A DNA stretch of 64,000 nt from Lanius collurio. Its lineage: Eukaryota; Chordata; Aves; Passeriformes; Laniidae. Shown here piece after piece: positions 26,041-36,521 of this stretch. The DNA lies in NCBI GenBank assembly GCA_020086605.1, contig JACBWW010000002.1, positions 23,177,405-23,241,404 of the forward strand. Reading direction: 5' to 3'. Each line of letters starts with the position of its first letter. Positions within the stretch are counted from its first letter, which is position 1. Under the pieces are notes generated by a model that worked only from the letters and a program-made list of their open reading frames with translations, was not told the DNA's origin and did no database searches. A program made the translations under genes and the position numbers.

Positions 26041-29000
26041 CTTCTGCATAATTATATTGATTCTTTAAACAGATGGCATGAGTTCCCACAGGGATCCCCT
26101 CTAATGGGAGGAGTAAAAGCAAAGAAATGTGAACAATCAAAAGCTGACATTAGATCTGCAAACACCAAGGAAAGAAACCCTATTAATGTTTCTGTTCTCC
26201 AGAGCAGCCAGCCTCCTCCTTTCCCTTCAAGCAATGCACTTGGCTGTGTGGCATCCAGCCAGGTAGTACTTGTACAGCCCACTTTGCAGGGCTCTAACAG
26301 TGTTTCTTCCTTGGAGTTTTGCCTTGGTGTTGTTTGCCATACTTCTTGTAAAAATAAAACAAATGGAAACCAAAGGTTTCCACGTCAATAGGTGGGTATG
26401 TAGATATGTTTTATCTGGGACTTCTGGGTGTTTTATGTGTGGAATGAATCTGTTTACACATAGCCATGTGGATTTCATAAATTTTTATACTTGCTGTGTT
26501 CTATACTGAGCATCTAACAAACTTCACAAGTTGAGAAAGCTCCTTCCTTAGTGACGTGTGACAACTGCCATATTTGTCGTACATTTGTTTGACTGGAACT
26601 GCAGCTGTCTAGCAGTGCAATGATCTTTAGAGGAACGTAGATGCCATGAGAAAATTATATTAAATTTCACATGGAACTGCAAGTGAGTGTAACTGTTGAA
26701 ATGGTGGAACCTCTCTACTGAACTCCTCACCTTGACAGTTCCTTTTACAGCCTTAAAGCTACTGGAGTATGTCCTACTTCAGATTTTCTGACCCTCTTAT
26801 GAATGTCATTGAACTCATACAGTCTTTGCAGAAATATTGGCCCATTCTTTCACAGGACAGAGGTAATTTAAAAGCTGCAAGAGTGTACATTTTATTTTTA
26901 AGTTTAATACTTCCTATTAATACAGAAAGCTGTAGCATATGGCTTGAAATATGTGGAATTGAAAGACTCTTATCCATATCCAAGCACATTAAAGAACAGT
27001 ATGCATCTATTTAAAATGAAACATGAATTTAGGTTGATCCTGTATGAAGGAAGTTCGTGGCAGCTTGGTGCTGACATAAGCAGCCAGTAAATCAGGGTGA
27101 AAATAGCATTTTTTAAGAGACTTATAAAGGAAATGCCAACATAATTGTAGTGTTGAGTTGGCTAGCTATGCATTCCTCCAACTTAAAGAGAATAGTAAAA
27201 CTGAGTGAATTAATCACAGGAAATAATATACTGGAAAAATTTAGCATGTGTCTTGGATTAAAAGGCATACTTCCTAGAACAAAATTAGGTTACTGTGAGA
27301 ATTGCTGAGTTTAAAAATTGCCTCACTGCAATACAAGAAACCAACTGCATGCACATGCATAGCTCTGGAGGAAGGAAAAGAGACTAGTGCTGAGCTCTTG
27401 TCTTTTATTTGCTTCTGTTCTTGATTTGGATTACTTGGTAGCATGAAGATTCAGGAGGAAACTTTTAACCTGCCTGCTTGTTACTCAGTCTTACATTATG
27501 CTGGAGTATGTGTATGGAAATGCAAGGCCAGGACATCTACAGAAGAGCACTCTTTTTCAGAAGAGTCTGTTAAACCCTTGTAAAAAAAAAAACAACTGTA
27601 AAGGTATTATTGTCTCCAGCAGCAACCATAAGCAGAGAGCCTTCTGAAGAAAGACCATAGGGCAGACATAGATGATATTTCTCCCTGATGTCCTTCCAAC
27701 TCAAATGACAGAAGCTTTAAAATGTATTTTCCTAAAAATGAAGAGGGGGTAAAATTTGTGTGATAGTATCTGTTATTTTTCACTTTCCTTGCAGTCGTAA
27801 GTTCCTCTTTGGCTCAGCATATGACTGAAAGGTGTTGCTTTTCTGAGCTCAAAACCTATGTATAAACTGTTTATTACATACTTTTGTATATTATTCTTTT
27901 GTTTCCGATATAGAGATTAGTGAACTGCCTGAAACTGCCCATTTCTTTTCTTGCTTTGAGCCAAATTTATACATTGTGCATCTACCACTTCTCTGGCGGA
28001 GTTTTCCAGAAAGTCTGCTGTTAGTATTTTGGGCAAATGTAGTGGTTTTGCCTCTTTTGAACATGCCTCATATAAATTTAATGTGATGCCCTCTAAATCT
28101 TGTGATGGAGGTGAATGTCCTGTCCCTACTCACCCTTTCTGTCCTCCTCATGACTTTGTAGAAAACTATCATTGGGTAGGTATTTAGTATTTATGAATAA
28201 TACTATCTTGCTTTCCCTAAACAGTAGTTTGAATAAAAGCCAGTTGTTATTTTTATTTAGAAAGTAAATAAAACCAGCAGAAATCTCAATCTTAAACTTT
28301 AAGTTAATGATCAAGGGACACTTTTTTATGATATGCATTTGGTGTTACCCAACACTAAAGATGTTTTCCTGAGAGTTTATACCTTTCTAAGGGGAGAGTT
28401 AACCTCACCAAGGATGAGGTTTTATAGACATTGTTTATGTTAGATTACTACATTACTCTCTATGTGTGACTACATCATAAAATCATTCGTTAGATGAAGG
28501 TAATTTACAAATGATCGGAAGCAACCAAATTACTCCAGCTTAATGAGTTGCCACTTATTGCCTGTGTAGGCTCTTTTTCTGCTGCGGCTGTGAAGTTGGC
28601 TTACATTAATGTGCAGTAATTTTATTTCACAAATGCAGTGATTGAGGAGACCTAATCCTTCCAGTTATCCTGGCTCAGCAGTGAGTGGTAACTCTTTAAG
28701 TCAGGGGTAACTTCATTGCATATACCTGTCACTCTGGACCTGATGCAAAATAAACACCAGGGCATTTTTTCCAGGAAAATGTGATACCAGTCCATCAGTA
28801 TCTGCAGTGGCAACCCACTCATCTTGAGATAGTGTTCAAAACGTTGATTTTTTAGCCATACAGACTGAAATGTGTGAAATCATTTATTTCTGAGACACTG
28901 TTTCCCTCCTTGTGTAGACAGCAGAGGTTCTGTAGTTGGATTTCCTTCTCTGAAGAAGGAAATTGTTGGCAGATTGTTCACTGCAAGGGCATCAAGACTC

Positions 29001-29166
29001 AGGATCCTGCAATCTCATCTTGCCTCCAAATCATTGGAATTTGGTAACTTTTTGATGAAAAGACATCTGTTTGAGAGCTTTCTTGAAGAGTACTCAGGAT
29101 ATTTTTGCTAATTCATGAAAGACATTCATGAATTGATATGGGACTGCTTATTCCAATGATGATTGA

Positions 29167-29191
29167 TTTTTTTTTTTTTTTTTTTTTTTTT
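29167..29191. repeat. T25 homopolymer
   Basis: An uninterrupted run of 25 T. It could be the poly(A) tail of a minus-strand retroposed fragment, but nothing recognisable precedes it on that strand. Confidence 0.9.
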
Positions 29192-31861
29192 ATCACATAT
29201 TTATGTTAAGGAAAAAATCAGGCAAGCTACTTGGCCAGAGCTTTGTTACAGTGTCAGCCTCCAAAGTGGGACTTGATGTAGTGGAAGTAGGGTAGAAATT
29301 AAAGTGGAGCTGACTAAACTACCCTCCTCTCCACTTTTTTGGGAGCTAGAGGTGTTGGGAAGGTCTCCTATTTCAGTCCAGAACCTATATGCACAGCTAT
29401 GTCAAGAAGAGGACCATATAAGTTCTAGGTTAAGTTCCTATGGAAGGACAGAGTTCAAAGAACTTTGCACCGAGTTGTTTAACCATTTGATTGGACTTTC
29501 ATTAAGATGTACTGACTGGTTGTGTAATACAAGCCTGACACAAGTCTGAGTTCTTCCTTTCCACTCCAGACCTCAGCTTGCAGAGTGCCTCCAACTCCTA
29601 TTTTTCCATTTTTTTTTTTCTCTTTAGTCTTTTGCTTCTCTTTTTTTTCCCAATTCCCATAGCACCAGGAAATAAAAAGTTGTGGAATAAGATTTAGTGC
29701 CATTCCATTATTAGTTGCTGCTAGTTTCTCACACTGCATATATCCTACAGTTGCATTTCTACAATTTAGGTTGCAGAAATTCCAAGCAGCAACTGATATT
29801 CACTGGGGTTTATAAAGTATCTAATGCTAATTGAGTCTAAAGATTAGAATACCAGAACACTATCTTGTATGATTGAAGATGTTAAAGCCCCAGGGATATG
29901 AAAAAATATGTTTTAGATGTTTTTATTTTATTCACTGAAATAAAAAAAGATACTTGGAACGGCTGCCTTCATCCTGTGCCTTGAGAGGTGGTGCACAGTT
30001 GTGTGGTAATAGAGGGACTTCCAGAACATTTCTACAGTACTTTATCAGGAGGCAAGGATTTTACATTGTCTAGTTTCCTACCTTCTCATGTTCTACTTAT
30101 CCTTTCTGTGTGTTTTCCTGTTTTTAATCTGTGGGAAGACGGTTAGCTGTACTGGATAAATTATTAGTTACAGTTTGAGAAAAATTTAATACTGAAAAGG
30201 AAGGGATAATACTTTCAAGTGTGAAATAATCTAGATGGAGATTTTTAAGATAAGAGGAGTTGTGCTCATGTCATGTGCTGAGGCAAAGCGGATCTGATCA
30301 ACACAGACAGGTAATGTCACAAGATTTTTTTTTTCCCCCCAATCTTAGGAAAATAAAATTTCAAAGGTGTTCTTGCCTGACCTCAGTAGGGAAAGGGCTT
30401 TTAAAAATAAAAATCGTTTCCCATACTTTACACTGTCTTTAGGTTAAACTTTTTTGACATTTTTTTTTTGTCCATAGGAAGAATGGGGAATTAGATCTTA
30501 ATCAATAAGATCTTAAATTTTAAGTATGTGAGTTCTTTTGCCACAAATGATATGTTTTATAATATAGCTTTTGTTTGGTGTGCAGCAAAGCAGGACTGTG
30601 CCATTCATTACTTTAGGAAGAAAAACAATTGGCTATTTTATGTCAAAACTAAAAAGGAAATTTGTATTGTGCATGCAGCAATGTAAAGCCGTCTACAACT
30701 TCCTTTCATTTGTGCCACAGTTCATTGCTTTGGTTCTCTGTATCAAGACTGTGCCTTCACAGTTTGCTCACAGGCAAGGTCTAAGCTTCTCCAATATTTT
30801 ACATTTATCTTCTCCATTAAGAACTGGAAAACCTGTTGGATTAATAACAAAAGTGTTGGAACTTTTGATATGACTTGCCAAAGAAGACAGGCTGCTCAAT
30901 CCCAGGGCTCTGGAATGTGGCTTGTTGAGATTCTGGCAGGGGTAGCTGCCCCCAGGGTTTCTTCCAACCTTCACTGAAGTTCTGCAGCTCCCCTAGACAC
31001 CTGCCTCATGTATTTGTGTCTGACTAACTCTATTTCTTTTGGATTTATGCCAGCAGTTTAGGCCTCAGGTAAATTCTCTGATATTCAGTAAAGCCAACAT
31101 TTATTTAAATTCCAGTGAACAAACTTTAAATTCCAAATCTCTTCAACATATATGTTCTTTAGAAGAGGTCTGGAGTGTCTGTACAACTTCACCTGTGATC
31201 TCTTGAATAAGATGTGTTGTTAACAATATCAACTTGATAGTGATTATTGAGTTATTGAGCTGAAATGTGAAAAAGAAAATAAATTTATTTTTTCTAAAAA
31301 GACAGTTTCATATATCATATTGATGAAATTCTGGTGTTATTCAACAGACTAAAGGCTTTATGCTCTGTGCAAGTAAGCAAAGGTCTCTTCTGTTATTTTA
31401 CTTTAAAAAGAATAGTTGGATAGCAGACTATATAATAGAATACAAGTGCTTAAAGGAAAATACTTGTGGCTTAGAATTTTCCAGCAAGCAAATTTGGTAT
31501 TTTAGCATTTATTTCTGAGTTAGCTTATCAGGTTTCTGTGCTGTAAAGTGCAAAATGATGCACTCACATTTATGTCTTATGTTTGCTTGTGGTAGGAATT
31601 GGGAGACTAAATTTCTGATACCTCATACACACTGGGAAGATGAGAATACAACTGTTTTAAGTGAATAAAAATAAGTTTATTTGAGAGAAGGGTTTAGGAT
31701 TCTTGATGTCAAACTTGACCTACATTTCCAGTAAGTATGTTGGGTTTTTACTGCTTTTAAAAATAAATACTGATGCACAATTAATTTAAATGTGCTTTCT
31801 TGTGCTTCTTTATCAAGCACATCCCTTTTACCATTTGATTTGCAGTCACTGCATCTGCTGA

Positions 31862-31893
31862 TTTTTTTTTTTTTTTTTTTTCCCCCCCCCCCC
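31862..31893. repeat. T20-C12 homopurine/homopyrimidine tract
   Basis: Twenty T are followed directly by twelve C. Such a tract can adopt triplex or G-quadruplex-like structures on the complementary strand, and its exact length is often wrong in assemblies. Confidence 0.9.
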
Positions 31894-33774
31894 TTGATTT
31901 CCAAAACCAATAACATTGGATTTTGCAAGATTAAAGAGGGCTATGTATTAGTTAGGGAGAGCTCTTTGGAGATACACATATATGTATTGTATGTCTATAT
32001 GGGAGCATATCTATATAAATATCTTAAAATATACATATTGACATACATAGTCATAGTGTAATATATTAAAAAACTATAATCCCCTTTGATTTAACTATAT
32101 ATTTGCTATTGGCATGGATGATGTTATTTACAATTGAGCATTGTGTTTTCCTGGAAAGATGGGAAATGTTCAATTGCCATTGGCTGTAAATACCTTTGTC
32201 ATATAAATAATCCTTTGGTCTCCAATCCATAATCAAAATAAAACTCAAATTCCACTGATTCGTCTTATCAGTCTGAATATACAGCTTGCACAGTTTAGTT
32301 ATTTCCAGAACACCCTTTAATAGAAATCAAACCCCATAACAAGATGGGCACCTGCCCAACACTGGATTGTACAGTCTTACCCTGCATTTTAGTACATTAA
32401 GAGGCTATTTTCAAGTACAAAACTGAAAATGTTGCATTTAATTTTTTTGGAATATGGCCTTATCCCTTAAAGATTAGCCAGATCTGAACTGAAGATGTGA
32501 AATTGCAAATACTTACAACATTGGTGGCTGAGCAAAACAATGGTAGCAACTTCAGCTATATTCAAATGTTCTTAAACTTGACACCTTTGGAGTTGTCAGG
32601 TAGACTGTACATTGGAAAAATCATAAAACTCCTATTTTTAGTTTTAAAAATAGTTATTTCTTTAAAATCTATAAGTACTTTCGAGCTTATGTGCCTGTCA
32701 GTCAACAACAATGCCAAGGAATAACATCTTCAGCTAAAACGTTGTAGTGGGAATGGGAAATAAATCATTAAAGACTGGTTGTTGCAATCAATACCCAAGC
32801 AGTTTAGGTGACAGGTATAATTGATATAAATGATTTTTTATTTTATATTGAGTTTTGCTAATTTCTTTGCTTCCTGCCTGTGACGGTGTTGGTCAAAGCA
32901 GTCCACTGGGAACATGTCTACTGTGCATACAATCTCTGTGACTGATATGGATGTAATGAGGTTTTTTCCTGTTTCATAGGTCTTGCAGTCATTCCCCTGA
33001 CCAAGGGCTCAACGAGCACATTCAGACTCCTTATGAAAAACAGCTCTGCCAGCTGAATGGCAGGAAGCTTATGAGTTTGTTTGCCAGGCTTCTCTGGGTG
33101 TGTAAACCAGTTGCTGCAGCTCTAAAAATGATAGGACTGGTGCAGTAGTGATTTTCTGCACTGAAGGTGGATGCTGACAGGAGTTATGTACTGCAGATAT
33201 TTTAGTGAACTCTGAAAAGACTGTGCTGTAATACAGCACTTCCAGATACAGAATTCTGTGGTTCTGATTTCTTCTAATGTGTGATTTCCTCTCCATCATT
33301 ATCTTCTGTAGAATTACATTTGTGGGAAATCAGTCTGTATGACTGTGCTTTACCTTGTAACAAGGAATCATTTTCCCTTGTTTAATTTAATATGTTTTGG
33401 CTCTAGAGCATGCCTCAGTTTCCTGCATTTATTTGTTATATGTGTTGGGGAAGTGCACGAGGGGCACAGAAAGTGTGTGTGCCCTGTTCTTCTGAAGGTT
33501 AGGTCTGAACTGAAAATGTGTTGTGCCAGGTAGCAACTACTTGGACAACTGCCTAGCTGGGTTTCTTTTGATTCTAAATGCTCTGTGTCATTTCTAACAC
33601 TGCCAAGGGGAAACATAAAGGTTTTATTTATTGATCACTCTCTACTCTGTGAGGGGGTTAAAAATAGTACATTGGGGAATTAATAGCCTTTCATTGAAAA
33701 TAGTAAATGCTTCCTGTAATTGAAGAGTAAGCCTCTCACTGTCATTCTAGTATAAACATGCCATGAGAAATGCC

Positions 33775-33804
33775 GGCTGAAAAAGATCTTTTGCTCTTGT
33801 TCAG
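33775..33804 (+). other. PRKN: PRKN intron 1 3' splice site (branch candidate, pyrimidine tract, AG)
   Basis: The exon is preceded by a T-rich tract ending in ttgctcttgttcag, with the AG at 33803-33804. A candidate branch site, ggctga, lies at 33775-33780, about 24 nt upstream of the AG. That spacing is normal for a metazoan acceptor. The AG position reproduces the human exon boundary (cut after the first base of codon 3), which fixes the start of the coding exon. The branch-point assignment is inference from motif and distance only. Confidence 0.85.
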
Positions 33805-33968
33805 TGTTTGTCAGGTTCAACTCCAGCCATGGCTTCCCGGTGGAGGTTGATTCGGATGCCAGCATCTTCCAGCTGAAAGAGGCAGTTGCCCAGCGACAGG
33901 GAGTTCCAGCTGACCATCTGCGGGTGATTTTTGCAGGGAGGGAGCTCAGCAATGACTTGACACTGCAG
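33805..33968 (+). CDS. PRKN: Parkin (E3 ubiquitin ligase) exon 2, ubiquitin-like domain; partial CDS
   Basis: This is an internal coding exon of parkin, the RBR-type E3 ubiquitin ligase that PINK1 activates on damaged mitochondria to trigger mitophagy. The frame starts with two bases that complete codon 3 (Val, split by intron 1), then reads [16 protein letters not shown] and on to LTLQ at residue 57. It covers most of the N-terminal Ubl domain, including the region around Arg42 and Ile44, the hydrophobic patch used for RING1 and proteasome-type contacts. Length is 164 nt, as in human exon 2, with phase 1 intron before and phase 0 intron after. Against the human protein, from memory, I count eight substitutions in 54 residues: T21A, V29A, K32Q, Q40H, K48R, R51S, W54L and V56L. 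There is no stop or frameshift. Exon 1 (a few codons) and exon 3 onward lie outside the window. The splice sites rule out a processed pseudogene. Confidence 0.97.
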
Positions 33969-33974
33969 GTAAGA
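33966..33974 (+). other. PRKN: PRKN intron 2 5' splice site (donor)
   Basis: The sequence CAG|GTAAGA matches the U1 snRNA-complementary donor consensus at eight of nine positions. The cut falls after the codon for Gln57, as in human PRKN. If the donor were skipped, the frame would run into an in-frame TAG at 33984-33986, so read-through would truncate the protein within six codons. Confidence 0.93.
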
Positions 33975-36492
33975 ATCCCTTGGTAGCTTCTCCCCTGGAT
34001 GGCTGCCAGCTGCACTGCCTCTGCCTCTAATGCTGCCAATCTGATGTTCATGCCTGAGATCTAATAAAATAAATAGTGCCTGGGGATTCCTTGAACTTTA
34101 CTCCACACTGCTTCATTAATTCTGACCTTCTTAATTATGCATTAAAACAGCAAGCAGGAAGGGTAGGGAGAGAGAATACGAGAGAGAGAGCTGTGTCTAG
34201 TGAATAAATGTTTACTGACTACAGAAGCAAGCCATGCACAATTTCTGTATCTGTTCAATTTCTATCTTACTTATTCCATTTGAATCTTAATGAAGAAGGA
34301 TGTGAATAAATTGCTCTAAATCAGGCTGCACAGTCATCACATTTTATAGAATTTGTAACCCAATTGTGACCCCTGGAGGTTAGGATAGCTACATGGCTGC
34401 TGCTGTGCTGTGTGCTGCTGTGCCCGCACAGGTGTGTGTGATGCTGGAGAGGTGGTTCCAGATCAGAAAGCCCACAGAAGTGTTCTCCAAACCACTGAAC
34501 TCATAAACGTGTGAAGCTAAAAGAGGAGCGGGGGCACAGAAGTGCAGCTATAAGCAGGTATCTGAATTTCAGCTCCTGAAGGTTAGCAAACTGTTCTCTT
34601 CAATAAATGCAGAGGGCTGTTCATCTGCAGTGAGTAGAGGGAAGCATTGAAATACCGGTTAAAGTTGCTCTTTGCTACTGCTACCAGTGCAGCTGCAGTT
34701 GCTTTATTAAAAGCTTTTTTTATCCAGTGTGTATATTTGGCAATTCACTCCAATAGCTAGGGTTTAGCATAAGATCACACATTTAAGACAATTGGAAAAC
34801 TTGGGGAAACCTACTAGCCTTTCTGCAGAGTGCAAATACTGATTTAATGAAACTGCCATCTTTCTACAGTGGTATCAAAGAGTTGCAGATGCAACCTTTA
34901 GTAGGGCAGGTAATTGCATAAAAGATCCCTCACAGGCAGAACTATTGAGATTAATTTGTACTCATGTTTCAGACATATTGTTGTGCTCAGAATGGCTGCT
35001 AAGCCTGAGTACAGAAAGTCACTACTGTATTGATGACCTATCACTGCTTCTCCTTGGGTATAGTATTTGTTGCTTTGCAAAGGGCTTTAGGGAGTTGCAG
35101 CACACAAAGGAAGGTGTAGAAATGTGAATTGCTGTCAGTCTGCAGTGGATCAGCTGTGAATAGTGTTGATGCATACCTGCAGTGTGCTCCACATACATGT
35201 GAAATCTTATATATGAAAGTGTGAGAATAAAAACCAATAATGTGAATTGTAGAAGCTGTAAGTTGCTGGTTGCTAGATTGGGCTGTCTGTGTTGTTCTGT
35301 CAGAAGCTTCTGAACCAGTTCACTTTTCCTGGCGAGCTGCAGGTGTTGGTATTACTGCCATTTTGTGTCAACATGGAATACAGATTTTCAGCCCAGTTTG
35401 ACACTTGCAACCAAGTTTGTTGTTGGCTACGAAATAGTCTGTTGCCAGGGCAAATTAAAAATTGTGTTAGAGGTATACAGACCTCCTGATCATGTAATTT
35501 CCTTGGAATGTCATAATTATCATGTCTAGTCAAGACTTCCTATTGTTTAGTAAACTGGATCTGGATTCATTGCTTTGACTCTTGGTTTCTAAATCAGATG
35601 GAAAGTTCAAAAGCTGTTTTAGATGGTACAATTAATACTTCTGTTTTTAGGTGACTTAAATATTGCAGCATGTATCAACTACACTTTTATTCTTGATGTT
35701 TGAATGCATTCCAATTTGTTTTTGCTCTTCCTTTTTCTGTCTTTTCATTGTGTGTGTGTATTTATTTATTGTGGAAATTTGTCAGCACAAGAACAAGTTG
35801 TGTATTTGCAGTGTTTTAGTTCCTGTGGTAGGCTGTGTGGGTTTTTTCCATAAGAAGCTAATAAAAACTTGAGTGGTAGTGAAATACTAACTGCTGGCAT
35901 TTATGTTGCATCTGTAATTTTGGAATTAACAGCATATATGAGCAAATTAAGTCTTGTTTTCTAGAAGTAAGGATTTGGATGCAAAAAAAAAAAAAATTCT
36001 ACTCTAAAGATGATGCTTTAAAATTATTTCATTTTATAGTAGCATAGAATTTCTGCTGAAACCATTTTGTCCTTCCGTTTTTTGTAAATTACTTTTGAAC
36101 TTATTTGCCCAAGGTACTGTGGAAGAATCTAGAGGTCAGAAAAAAGAACTGATGTTATTACAGATAATGAGATTATAGAGGACATGAGAAAAACTGCAGT
36201 AATTGCAGGAGTATGAGGGAGGGATGTAGGAAATACTCCAGGACAGCAAACTTTATTGGTTTCACAGCTCACAGAACAACCAGATTTGGCTTGACAGCTA
36301 CCTTAGGATCTCAGGTAGCCGATACAAAACACGACTGAGAATGTGAAAGCTATGTTTGTTTTCCTGTTTGGAGAAAAGGAAAAATCTTTCCTGGTAGCTG
36401 AGACTTGTAAAAAATAAATGAAGCTGAAATGGACAGACGTTAAAGAGAAATTATTATAAGAAAGAAAGTGCCAAGTTGAGACCTTAAGTAAC

Positions 36493-36521
36493 TTTTACTG
36501 TTGCTATCAACAACAGTAAAA
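36493..36521. repeat. Perfect 11-bp inverted repeat, 7-nt loop
   Basis: The arms ttttactgttg (36493-36503) and caacagtaaaa (36511-36521) are exact reverse complements around the loop ctatcaa. No transposon ends or run of T suitable for a Pol III unit were seen nearby, so it may be chance. Confidence 0.7.

Larger units (their letters stand above)
26041..33774. other. Intronic DNA with no recognised gene
   Basis: A 7.7-kb AT-rich stretch up to the parkin acceptor. It includes a T25 run (29167-29191) and a T20-C12 run (31862-31893). A possible old repeat near 28060-28160 is treated as a finding. The 122-codon frame at 26023-26391 overlaps the end of the tandem array and shows no recognisable domain. 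Confidence 0.55.
1..33804 (+). other. PRKN: PRKN intron 1, 3' part (at least 33.8 kb)
   Basis: Everything left of the coding exon is read as the downstream part of intron 1, because exon 1 of parkin is tiny and its shared promoter with PACRG lies much further upstream in other vertebrates. The sequence is AT-rich, full of stops in all frames, and carries only repeat-derived coding remnants. No second gene, tRNA or rRNA was recognised. A nested or antisense non-coding transcript cannot be excluded from sequence alone. Confidence 0.85.

Noticed and set aside
26023..26391. Plus-strand open frame of 122 codons
   Set aside because: It begins inside the tandem array and shows no domain. Considered as a gag remnant because of the neighbouring LTR-like block, but no zinc knuckle or capsid motif is visible.
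27655..27715. Possible CR1 3' tail (gatgtccttccaactcaaat)
   Set aside because: Only about 20 bases resemble the CR1 end, and the expected preceding and terminal motifs are missing.
30860..30980. GC-richer segment with tttcttccaacc, considered as CR1
   Set aside because: The surrounding bases do not follow the CR1 3' UTR and no terminal short repeat is present.
33804..33986. Plus-strand open frame starting at GTG 33804 and ending in the intron
   Set aside because: The apparent start is the last acceptor base plus codon 3, and the end is intronic read-through. The real feature is the spliced exon 33805-33968.
33680..34051. Minus-strand open frame of 123 codons overlapping the parkin exon
   Set aside because: It is antisense to a confirmed coding exon, and its openness across 33805-33968 is explained by the constrained sequence of the sense strand. 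It has no recognised domain.
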